DNA of 64,000 nucleotides from Siderastrea radians (lineage: Eukaryota > Cnidaria > Anthozoa > Scleractinia > Rhizangiidae). Positions within the stretch are counted from its first letter, which is position 1. Each line of letters starts with the position of its first letter. The translations under genes and the position numbers were made by a program. The stretch covers positions 4,380,482 to 4,444,481 of the forward strand of contig OZ024898.1 of assembly GCA_964017195.1 (NCBI GenBank). The letters run 5' to 3'. The notes under the pieces are model-generated. The model was not told where the DNA came from, ran no database searches, and saw only the letters and a list, made by a program, of their open reading frames with translations. Positions 11,409 through 20,652 of the stretch are shown here, in pieces.

Positions 11409-11940
11409 ATGTAAATTTTCAACTTTTCCAGTGCACTTGTGAGGGATGTTCTTAACTTTTTTGAACAACAAAGATGATGGCCAAGACAAAGATTAGGAAA
11501 GATCTTTGTAATTCACAATAAAAATTATTGGCATCATTCTTCTAAAACTACCAGTATCCTTTAGTTTTTTGTTTCCTTGTGCTTATTGAAAACAAAAATA
11601 AGGGAAAAAAGGCGAACAAACAAACATACAAAAAAAAAAAAAGAATTGTGGTGTGGTGCAGTAGACCCCACAAACGCGAATCCTGGTCAATGCAAATCTG
11701 TTGGCATCGCAAACTGAAACCCGTTTCCATTGGATGATGTTGCACAGTCATTTACATGTACTATTGGCTGTTCCAAACTCCTCTTTTCTTTAACGTTTTA
11801 AACCCTAACAGTGACGAATATGAAATTTCTCTTAACATTATCACTACTTGTTCAAGCATTCAACAAGGCTTATATCAGGGCTTAAAGGTTTAAAAGTTTT
11901 TGGGTTTTCCTTGAACGTTTGATATGGTGGAATACACTGT

Positions 11941-12245
11941 TATTTTCTAGGTTTTAGACTTTAAAGGTTTTTGTTGTTGTTGTTTGGAAGTGGCTTCTTC
12001 TGATCCTCCTTCAAAAGGAAATAAAGGGGAAATAAGTAGACTAGAATGAAGGAAAAAACAGGATATTTTCGGATATTTCCCTCTTTTATTCTTTAAACAG
12101 ACACAAAATACAATGCGTAATTAACCACTTATGAAAGAAAAGTGCACTGGTCATGTTTCGTACTTTATATAACTAGATCCCCCAAAAGTTCGCAGCCTGA
12201 CTAATGATGCTGATTACATGAAGCAGGTTTCTTTTGTTGTCGCGT
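11941..12245. other. 3' flank of the secreted-protein gene
   Basis: Homology to the 20.65-kb copy ends near 11940. The remainder is the downstream region of the minus-strand gene at 12246, including its likely poly(A) signal at 12085-12090. Confidence 0.4.
12085..12090 (-). terminator. Poly(A) signal of the secreted-protein gene
   Basis: TTTATT on the plus strand reads AATAAA on the minus strand, about 155 bp past the stop codon. It is the first canonical hexamer I found downstream of that gene. Confidence 0.5.
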
Positions 12246-14785
12246 CTAAGCTTCATTTGCTATGATGGAGACCTTGATGAACCTGATCCCAACCCTCTCT
12301 CCTTTATCGCTTTTGTAAACTTCCAGGGTGAGTCCCTTGCTTAGCGTCAGCCTGTTTTGGTAGCCAGCGGTCCTCACGAAGCCTCCGTCATGCGCGGTGT
12401 AGCACGAGCCCCAGCGTTCATCCAGCTTGAGAGTGAAGACAAACTGACCGGGGTAGAAAGAGTCGCTGGGTTTTGGGGTGACTGGATTGTATCGTCTGGA
12501 GGATAATGTTGTGCCGGACACTCCTTCATATCCATAACAAGGTGCGTTGGTACCATAATTCCCTCTATCACAAGTTTCAAACCCAACAAATCTGGTGCCG
12601 TCTGACACGCCATATCTGATGTCGCTATCAATAGGGTGTCCACCAATGCTGACATCATTTGCGACTGTTATCTCAACAGTCAGCGGACTAGAAACTTTCA
12701 GGAAGCCAGCAGGAATTATGGGAACTTTGAGAAGAGCGGCATTAACTACTGCGCCTGCGTTGAATGTCAGTTGTTGGGCAGTGGTTGTACGTGAACTGTC
12801 GATGTATGACGCATGCGCTTCCAGCCAAGTAGGGGTCATGGTCTGATGGTAAATCACTTTACCCTGACAAAAGAGGAAGAAAATATCATGATTAATCAGG
12901 AAACTTTAAAATCTCTTAATTAACAAAATGCTACGAGTCCCTCTGTCTGCCATAGGAAACATTGGCTTTTCTTCTGCTCAATTTAAAACCACTGTGAGTT
13001 CTTTTGTGAAAATAGTCTATTCTTCGTTTGCAATGGATTCCGAAAACGCTTAATAATCCGCGGAGCGCTCGACACGAGGACAAAGCGAACTTAACACTAG
13101 ACTGACACGTAAAATTTTAAAACTCACCTCCATTTTATGGCACTCTGCTGAATTACACGAGGACTGCAAGCAACATGAATGGGCAACCTGAAATGAAAAG
13201 ACAGGGACAATCAGATTAATGTGCAAGTAGACTGGGTGTTAAAAACAGTTTGTGTAAAACATAGATGCTCTTCATTGGCGATATTAGTATTAGGGAGAGT
13301 TTTCATATCGAATGGTTGAACCCCGAACTCAACAAGCAAGTTGAGCATGTCAATTTATCGTTACATTTTTAATGTATCAATTACAGCTTAGTGGTTTTTA
13401 CTATTGTTCTTTTTTAAATTTTTATTGGTTAGTTTAAAAAAGTTTGCATTTTACGTATATTTGAATTTATAAAGGCTCATTGTGTAGGCTGTTACATATA
13501 TAATAAGGATCATTCTGTAAACCTTAGTATATATTCATTATGGCTGATGATAATGTTTGAAACATCGAAACATGTTCCGATAGCTGAAGAGCGTTGTTGT
13601 GTTTTTAAAAATAATTACAACACTTGTGCTATCAAGACCATTCGATTTAAATATTGTGTTTAAGCTTTATTCGAGATGGAAACTTTGTCTTCCTAAGCCA
13701 TCTTTTTCTTCTTGCTAATTGAATTATTTGGCTCTTAGTTTAGGTTGTTGATCACTGAGCGAAAATGTCATGTCATGACATACAGATATGACTTTCAAAT
13801 TTACACAGAAACTACGAGGCAAAATAAACGAAACGATGGGGACAAAATTATTGACAGAGAACAGAGATTTCTTACTCGTTTGAACCTTGAAACATTCTAA
13901 AACAGACTTTTCGCGCCACGTTTCGTTTTCCTAATGAAACGTGTTACTCTTGCATGACTTTGAGCCCTGATGTCTTTAGCAGAGCCCCCACGATGTTCTG
14001 TATTGAGAATTTGATTTATTTATCTGACTTGTGGGTTTTTTAGGTTTTTTCAAGACGTGTTATTTTCTAACTATTAATGATTTGCGATCACCCCAATCTG
14101 CACCTCAGTGTGAAGACAATATCCTCAGCAAGTAGAACTGAGGTTTCACATCTTCAAAAAGTAAGACAAATCAGGCTTCTTCAGATTTGATAGGTACAAT
14201 AGAGCAAATTTTCATTAAGTAAATTAACGGCTCACGCGATGGAATTACCGAACTGTCTAAAAAAATTCAACAATTCACTCAAATTTGGTCAGCAAATCCA
14301 CAGATTTCAAGGACACTGGTTGAGGATACTCGCACTAAAAATCAAGTTTTTCTTTAGCTAGATATTTTAGATGCGATTCAGATGAGACAAAACGTTATAT
14401 TCAATGTATACTTCACTCTACGGTTTACCGTAAAATTTTCACTGGTAGGGAAATATACCGTATCACGAAAACACTCGTTTCAGGAGTTTTGGGTATGATC
14501 GAAGGTTTGCGCGCGCTTATTAAAACAATGAAGCCCTAATTTGGTGTATTATTTTGACTGAATTCCCGATATTAAAGTATAAACTTTACAATCAATTTGT
14601 ATACTTCTCTGTGGTCTTGTTCAAAGTAGCAAAAGTACAAAATATTTTCCGGTGGAACGCAACAACTGAAACCGAAAAACTCCACTGAAATTATAAAAAA
14701 AGAAACTTACCGGGCAGAGAATCCCACTCAGAAGCAGGAACGCCATCGCAGTGATAGAAGTGAGTGGAAAGTTTGTCGATTTCAT
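12246..14785 (-). CDS. Secreted cysteine-containing protein, 250 aa, family not recognised
   Basis: Three exons on the minus strand: 14785-14711, 13187-13128 and 12863-12246. All introns are GT-AG and phase 0 and the joined frame is open to TAG at 12246-12248. Residues 1-25 form a classic signal peptide with a hydrophobic core (AMAFLLLSGILC), so the protein should enter the secretory pathway. Exon 2 encodes a short cysteine-rich stretch with five Cys (residues 26-45). Exon 3 encodes a roughly 200-residue domain rich in beta-prone sequence, with conserved-looking motifs SDGTRFVGFETC, PCYGYEG, RWGSCYTAHDGGF and a C-terminal VGIRFIKVSI. The composition and GxF/WGSCY pattern suggest a jelly-roll or lectin-like extracellular domain, but I cannot name the family. 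A TATA-like box lies about 190 bp upstream and AATAAA lies downstream. Confidence 0.82.
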
Positions 14786-14970
14786 TATTTCTTCAACCTT
14801 TGGAAAACCTTAAAAATGCACTCTTTGCACTCAGTCGAGACAGAGTCAAACAGCATATGCAAGGGCTAAGTGATGAATCATCACCCTCGTTTGTTGAAAT
14901 ATTCAACAAGAACATTTTTCTCGCATCCAGATTGTTTATTTTGCAAGCGGACTACGACAAGGAAGAGTTA

Positions 14971-14978
14971 TTTATAGT
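14971..14978 (-). promoter_or_regulatory. Candidate TATA box of the secreted-protein gene
   Basis: On the minus strand the sequence reads CTATAAATAAC, about 190 bp upstream of the start codon at 14785. It would place transcription start near 14940 and give a 5' leader of about 160 nt. Single-motif evidence only. Confidence 0.4.
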
Positions 14979-15007
14979 GTGTTAGTGTCGTCTATGAATT
15001 AGTATGT

Positions 15008-15132
15008 GTAATCAAATGGTGACGAGTGAAATTAGGAAATAATTTCACGCGCGTTTTGTCAAAATTCTAATAATTTTGACAAAAAGGCAAGTGAAATTAT
15101 TTCCTAATTTCACGAGTATACCATTTGATTAC
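15008..15132. repeat. Hairpin with about 60-bp arms
   Basis: GTAATCAAATGG at 15008 pairs with its reverse complement ending at 15132. The inner arms both contain GTGAAATTAGGAAATAATTTC and its complement. It ends 3 bp before the TTAA flank of the neighbouring element and may share history with it. Confidence 0.8.
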
Positions 15133-15139
15133 CTATTAA

Positions 15140-15929
15140 TATCATGGGTGATAAATTACACTCACAATCGTGGGGTTTTGACTTGTTTATCGCATCGACA
15201 ACTCCTTGAGCATTGAAACGGTTTAACGGCTAAAGTTCACATTTTTCTGAGTGAAATAATGAAAAAATCTTGTGACAAGTTTTTACCACGCTTTGACGAT
15301 TTCGTGTTTTTTGTAACCGACAGCAAAATACACCAGACTCTGAATTTTTACTTAAAAAATACCAAAGCAAGTCGCTTGGCAAAGGTTATCTGCGTTTTAT
15401 CCGGCAAATTCACTAAATCGTGCACTACGTTGCTCCATCGAGCAAGGCTCAGAAGGCTTCACAAATACATTCAAAATACGCACAGCAAACTTGTTTTAAC
15501 GAAAGTAAACTTCGGAAGCAAATTTGTGTTTAAAAACTGACCTTTATTCCATTCGAAGAAGTGCCCAAATCCACTGAATTACTTCTCTGAGTTCGCGGTC
15601 AATCACTCGATCGCTGCAACTGGCTCGCCGTTCAAAAATTTTCGCAGTCACACTATCAAAAATAATCTCTTCTTTTTAACTCGCAGGTGATTTCTGAGAA
15701 GTTCAGTCAATTATGAGTCAAAATTTACAGATTACCAATTGTGTCCTCAATGAATATTTCCAGAATTGCTGTAGTTCTGCACAAAACATCTTCATCATTA
15801 ACCTCAACGCCATCTTGGCGCTGAGCTATAGACCCGTTGCCATGGCAATTTTGTAATTTCACATGTGAAATTCTAAATTAACGCTGAAATTTCGCGCCAA
15901 AATTAAGGAGTAATTTGTCACCCATGATA
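15140..15929. mobile_element. TTAA-flanked inverted-repeat element
   Basis: Ends are TATCATGGGTGA...TCACCCATGATA, extending inward as TAAATTAC / GTAATTTG. TTAA sits directly outside both ends (15136-15139 and 15930-15933), which fits piggyBac or Kolobok-type targeting. The 790-bp interior has only a 93-codon open frame (15259-15540, basic, no recognised domain), so the element is probably non-autonomous. Confidence 0.68.
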
Positions 15930-16102
15930 TTAATTTGGGATTATCTGATTATTGGGGCAGGGGATGCTAGGGGAAAATTATAGAAATACAGGGTATTTGG
16001 CGAAGAAAATAACAGCAACACGAGTTATCAAGGAAAATACTACGAAGCCATAGAGCGTCAAATTTTAAAGGCGAAAATGTACACCGTAATCTAAATACAA
16101 TT

Positions 16103-16238
16103 AGACTGCGAGTAGTCTCTAATTTTGGCGATGGCGATTGTGGGGCGGACGAAATACACACGCAAACTTTCGCGCGCGCGTGTGTATTTCGCCCGCCCCA
16201 CAATCGCCATCGCCAAAATTAGAGACTACTCGCAGTCT
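16103..16238. repeat. 61-bp-arm hairpin
   Basis: Arms 16103-16163 and 16178-16238 are reverse complements with one mismatch around a 14-nt loop of CG-rich sequence. Outer ends read AGACTGCGAGTAGTCTC. It is flanked by short direct AAATACAA copies (16093-16100 and about 16240), a possible target duplication. Confidence 0.88.
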
Positions 16239-16619
16239 AAAATACAATAAGGAGTTAAATGAAGGTCTCTCCCCACCCTCTCCGGCTTATAGCTACTAGG
16301 GAATAATTTGTATTTATTTAATACCTTTCAGTTCAGATTGATTCGATGATAGTGGCGTGGCTTATTATGACTCCTTACTGATTCAAAGTCATACCCTTTG
16401 AAATTTGATGTTAATTTACACATCGTCAGTGCCATACTTGTTACAAAGTTATCACTGCCAAAAGCGTGACTTTGAAGTTTGAATTCACGCTCCCGCTTGA
16501 AATTCTTTTCGCTCCAGTACTCAACAGGGTAATAAATGTTATTCCTTAGGAAATGTTAGCCGCGTGGGTGAACAACATTACATCATACTATGGGATGTTC
16601 TTTCAGTGTACGTACCTTA

Positions 16620-17017
16620 GGGGCTGTTTACATGGAGGGAGGAAGATCCTAGCACTAGGAAGATCCTACAAGGCGAAACAAATTTTCGTTTGGTTTACAT
16701 GCCAAAATTTCGGTCGGGGTGGTTGCTGGAAATCAAATAAAAGTGTCGGTCTTAAGCAGCTGAACGCCCGGCTGCCGCCATATTTGTTTTTCTGTCCCTA
16801 GTACTAGGATCTTCCGAGCGAAGGCAGTTTACATGGTGCTAGGATCTTCCTATCTCTTAGCTAGGAAGATCCTAGTGCTAGAAAGATCCTAACGCTAGGG
16901 CCAAGTACAACATTTTGCATGTAAACTGAATACAGAAAACATATGGCGCTAGGATGATCCGCCTTCTTGGATCTTCCTAGTCGGCTAGGATCTTCCTCCC
17001 TCCATGTAAACAGCCCC
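16620..17017. mobile_element. 398-bp inverted-repeat element with AGGATCTTCC words
   Basis: A 34-bp terminal inverted repeat starts GGGGCTGTTTACATGGAGGG at both ends. The interior repeats AGGATCTTCCTAG in both orientations (about ten times), giving strong folding potential. Target duplication is unclear. No coding capacity. Confidence 0.75.
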
Positions 17018-17254
17018 TTGGTCGAGCAACAAGAGACGCGCCTACGCAGAAAATCTCTTCTTCCGAGACTGGCAATCCGTATAACTCATTTTACTGAATA
17101 ATACATGAAAAATACTACGCAAATCCATAATAATTAAAAGACGTGTGAATGAATCACAACCACCTCGAAATACCTCAGCACTCCTTTTATCGAGAGAAGA
17201 CTGGTAGCGATACAATTAAGCTGGAGGGAGACTGGGTACCAGAATGAAAGCAAC
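17018..17254. other. Upstream region of the HNH-like gene
   Basis: 237 bp between the inverted-repeat element and the start codon. No TATA box or other distinct element was recognised. The promoter of the downstream gene presumably lies here. Confidence 0.3.
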
Positions 17255-20093
17255 ATGGCGGACGACTTTGTACAAAAAGTGCTTCAGAAAGCCAGAATTA
17301 TTGGTGGTAGAATTTGGGACCATATTATCTTAACCGAGAGGAGTTGTACTCAGGTACACGTAGCAGATGCAGCTCTGTCTAGTGCACTTGCAGGAATAAC
17401 TTTCCCGCTTTGTTTGGGTGTTTTACAGACTGGATTGTTTCGTCCTCTTCGAGTGACCTCAAACCGCTGGGTTATTGGTCCAGTTTGCGGGTGTATCTCT
17501 TTGTTCATCTCTGGTAGTACAGCTTCTCTGGTTTTTCTTTCTAACGTTTTGCTATTGAAAGAGATCAAGGGCAGCTCAATGAAAAGATTGACTGAAAAAC
17601 TCCATTCTTGGGCACCAAATAGAACGGTAGAAATTGCCGTTTGTTCCAGAGATATTCCTATTTGTGGAGTGTGTAGTTTAGTTGTGTTTAAATTATTGGG
17701 TGGTCGGCTTAGATCAGTCTTGCCAAGCAGTTTGATTTACCCAGGGGCGTTCGCTAGACGTTACATTCCAGCTAAAGGGAAGAAGTATGCCACTGATGGA
17801 GTGAAACAGAAACTTGCTCTGTTGGGTAAGTTTTTAGTCCTCAGTAAGATTATTGCTTATCACAGGCTCAGGCAACACAGACTGCAGGGGGGGAGGGGGT
17901 TCTCCCATATATAAACTATGTAGGCATATGCCATTTTTTCAGACCTTATTTCAGTGTAAGAACCTGTAACACTCATGGATGATGTAAAACAAAGGAAACA
18001 AAACATGTTTTTAATGATAGCGTACCAGTTGCAAAACAGTAGCTTGCAGGTTCTTACACTGAGAGTGAGGTCAACCTTTTATTTCGTCTAGACTTATTAG
18101 GGTACATATGCTGTGGGCAGGCCCATTGAGAGAGTACAAGGGGTGCCCAGTACTTTCTGCAGTCCAACCTTACATCGGACACTGTCAACCATAAATTGCT
18201 GTTAGGAATAAGGTGAATTAAGAGTTTGGGAAAATGCGAAAGTTTCATCACAGACAGGGTAGGGTTTGACTGCTTGGGTCAGTGGCACATCCCTATCCAA
18301 AATATGTTCTCTGATTATTTCAATCAGCACTTGCACAACTTTCATTTGACTTCTGGTTGTTCTAGCAATCAAAGGTCAGTAATAAAACTTAAGTGACTGC
18401 ACAATTAAATACTTTGACTGGGAAGGATTTCCAGGTAGACATTTAACAAGGATTTTCAATTTCTTAATCTTGAATAAAAGCATAGCAAGATTATTCAGTG
18501 CAGGTACAGTAGTTGAGAGAAATTTTGAAATTTATTCTGTAATCAAATTTTGTATTTTTTTTTCTGAGGGGATAATTGCAATATTTTGAGAGAATCCTGC
18601 AATTTTGAGTGTTATCAAATTCCGCATTTTTTCCATGGTTATTCTACTTTTGAGGGTTCCCTTCCTTAAATTTAAATTCCTAAAACATGTGATGGAAAAT
18701 TATGGCTAAATTGTTTTTATTACTTTGTCTAATGGCCACATTTGTTGTTATTTATTATTATTATGTAACACTGATAACAGGTCTTGATGGGCTAAAAGTT
18801 AAAATAGCACATGTAGGGCGTGAACATAACTTACGGCATTTATTATTATTATTACTGTTACAGTTGTAGAATTCTCAAATATGCAAGGGTCACCAAAACT
18901 CTTCAAGATAATGGATGCTTGGGAAAACCAGTAGTAAATGGTTGAGTGTCCTCAACCAAGAAACATGATTTTTGTTCAAGTTTGTGGGGGATTCAAAAAA
19001 CCAGGGTTCAAGATGTTTTAGCATTTCACTTTTCAGTAATGTCATTTGTACTTGCATAATTTTGCTAATTTGAAAAAAAAGTTTTGTTGTTATTATTATT
19101 TTCGCTCTATGAATGTAGAGACTTGCCTGAGATAGGGGTCTATTACTATTATTATCATCATCATCATCATCATAATCATTATTTTTGTTGCTGTTTTAAT
19201 CATTTGGCAGGAAAAATACATGGTTGTCACTCTTGTGGAAAAAGGTGGAGGACCTCTTTTGTAGGGGATCATATTCCACCTAACATGCTGGTTAGAAATG
19301 GAGAAAAGCAGAGGTTTTATCCACAATGCAAAAGCTGTTCTTATGAACAAGGTATGTACACTATGTTTCTTAAACAAAAAGGGGCTGTTGAGCAGCAACA
19401 AAGTCACAAACTCAGTCTGAAATTTAAATTCGGCTGGGTGGTCAAGTTTTGAAGTTGAGACTGAGTTCCTTATGACATAACTGCAAACACTTGCAAATTA
19501 TTAAAGAACCAGTAAGCTCCAAAATGCTGATCAGCCGAGTAGGTAGGGATAACATTTATTTCTATGGCAATCTTTTACCTGACTATACAAAAAGGCCCTG
19601 TTTTCCATGAGTTTAATGCCCTTAGATAGCATTGTAGGGTATTGTTTTCTCCTGTTCATTGTTTTGAGTTTTTAGTGTTTATTGTTTTGCAAATTCTGTC
19701 TTGTATCCGAAGTATAAAGAGCCCAGAATGAGTAGCCATCATATTGTATCAAGTTTACCAACTCAAGGTAAAGGAAAGAGTATGTGAGAGTTTCTAAATC
19801 AGACACAACATACACCATTGTTTTTTTTAGGTGCAGCACTATCTTCATCATCAAGACTGATGCTTATCAAGACGCATGGAACATCCTTAAGACGTTATCA
19901 CTTGTGGTTACCTTTGCCAATTCCATTACCACTATTACGTAATTATGTCAATGATAAGTCTCAGATGCAAGATTTGAATATGGAGTCTGACACCGAGAGT
20001 CAAGAACCAGACCAGTTCTTAAACACACTTGTGAAGGATATTCTTAACTTTTTTGAACTGAACAACAAAGATGACGGCCAAGACAATGATTAG
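17255..20093 (+). CDS. Membrane protein with HNH-like zinc domain, 324 aa
   Basis: Three exons: 17255-17825, 19211-19351 and 19831-20093, joined in frame through phase-1 introns with donors GTAAGT and GTATGT. Residues 38-62 and 72-101 are hydrophobic and probably membrane-spanning, with a weaker third segment at 120-140. Residues 196-237 carry CHSCG, then GDHIPPN at 209-215, then YPQCKSCSYEQ at 227-237. A CxxC, a central DH with following prolines and a second CxxC is the treble-clef arrangement of HNH-type nuclease domains, including versions found in bacterial secreted effectors. The acidic C-terminus ends in DDGQDND. Predicted location is a membrane with the HNH-like part on one face. Catalysis is not shown. 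A truncated copy sits at 369-11495. The joined gene is well supported; the function is inference. Confidence 0.83.
17952..18061. mobile_element. 110-bp inverted-repeat element in intron 1
   Basis: Ends CAGTGTAAGAACCTG and CAGGTTCTTACACTG are perfect 15-bp inverted repeats. The CAGTG start suggests a hAT-type remnant. It lies within intron 1 of the HNH-like gene and has no clear target duplication. Confidence 0.55.
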
Positions 20094-20113
20094 GAAAGGT
20101 CTTTGTAATTCAC

Positions 20114-20119
20114 AATAAA
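20114..20119 (+). terminator. Poly(A) signal of the HNH-like gene
   Basis: AATAAA 20 bp after the stop codon at 20091-20093. The same hexamer is preserved in the broken copy near 11517. The position implies a very short 3' untranslated region. Confidence 0.6.
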
Positions 20120-20386
20120 CATTATTGGCATCATTCTTCTAAAACTACCAGTATCCTTCAGTTTTTTTGTTTTCTTGTGCTTACTGAAAAAAAGATAAGG
20201 GAAAAAAGGCAAACAAACAAACATACAAAAAAAAAAAAGAATTGTGGTGTGGTGCAGTAGACCCCACAATGGCAAACCCTGGTTAATGTGAATCTGCTCT
20301 CATCGCAAACTGAAACCCATTTCCATTGGATGATGTTGCACAGTCATTTACATGTACTATTGGCTGTTCCAAACTGCTCTTTTCTG

Positions 20387-20598
20387 TAACCCTTTAAGCC
20401 CTAATGGTGACAAATATGAACTTTCTCTTTATATTATCACTACTTGTTCAAACATTCAAGTTAAGAGAATAAAGAAAGTGATCACCAAGGATAAAATGTC
20501 TTGATATTTAATACACAAATCTCCTACTAGTTCCTTAAGAAATGTATGGAGAACAATAAGGAGAATGTGCATTTTTATATCAGGGCTTAAAGGGTTAA
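20387..20598 (+). repeat. Dispersed repeat family A, copy 1
   Basis: About 210 bp bounded by TAACCCTTTAAGCCCT and AGGGCTTAAAGGGTTAA, so the ends are imperfect inverted repeats. Internal sequence (TATTATCACTACTTGTTCAA ... ATGCATTTTTATATC) recurs at 22024-22235 (inverted) and 29724-29934, and in a deleted form near 11790-11893. Probably a small non-autonomous transposon family. Confidence 0.72.
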
Positions 20599-20652
20599 CA
20601 GATTTTGGTTTCCCTTGCATACATGTTTGATATAGTGGGAATCTACTGTATA

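Larger units (their letters stand above)
1179..11433. mobile_element. 10.3-kb non-autonomous DNA transposon, CACTA/Chapaev-like
   Basis: Both ends carry a perfect 25-bp terminal inverted repeat beginning CACTGGAAAAGTTG (1179-1203 and 11409-11433). The host tetranucleotide CACT is duplicated on either side (1175-1178 and 11434-11437), and the uninterrupted target is preserved at about 20028 in copy 2, which proves the insertion. CAC...GTG ends, a 4-bp target duplication and long subterminal repeats are features known for the CACTA/Mirage/Chapaev group; the superfamily call is inference. Inside both ends lie arrays of ATGTAAAT/ATTTACAT motifs in opposite orientation. No transposase-like ORF is visible in the interior, which instead holds a 9-bp minisatellite, a 0.4-kb inverted repeat, two smaller transposons, a hairpin and a SINE. 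It must have moved using an enzyme supplied elsewhere. Confidence 0.88.
369..11495 (+). pseudogene. Broken copy of the HNH-like membrane protein gene (exons 2 and 3)
   Basis: Exon 2' (369-509, 141 bp) keeps the CxxC, DHIPP and second CxxC motifs and both splice sites (donor GTGTGT rather than GTATGT in the intact copy). Exon 3' starts at 981 after an intact AG. A one-base deletion near 1070 relative to the intact copy shifts the frame and gives a TAG at 1076-1078. The exon is then interrupted by a large transposon after 1178 and resumes at 11434, where the equivalent of the native stop lies near 11495. No exon 1 is found upstream in the window. The frameshift plus insertion make this a pseudogene; exon 2' could still be spliced into an unrelated transcript. 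Confidence 0.85.
328..11940 (+). repeat. Segmental duplication, copy 1 (interrupted)
   Basis: Sequence 328-1178 plus 11434-11940 matches 19150-20650 almost base for base, covering the end of intron 1, exon 2, intron 2, exon 3 and 3' flank of the HNH-like gene. The match is split by a 10,255-bp insertion at 1179-11433. Copy 1 also lacks about 110 bp inside a small dispersed repeat (near 11860) that copy 2 retains at 20462-20575. The left homology boundary sits 40 bp upstream of exon 2, so exon 1 was apparently not included. Identity judged by eye is above 90 percent, so the duplication is fairly recent. Confidence 0.85.
19150..20650 (+). repeat. Segmental duplication, copy 2 (intact locus)
   Basis: Counterpart of 328-1178 plus 11434-11940. 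It retains the uninterrupted exon 3 around 20020-20035, where the 10.3-kb transposon inserted in copy 1, and the full-length dispersed repeat at 20387-20598. It gives the pre-insertion sequence needed to define the transposon ends. Confidence 0.85.

Noticed and set aside
17350..17568. Minus-strand frame inside the HNH-like gene exon 1
   Set aside because: Antisense shadow of a coding exon with proper splice junctions.
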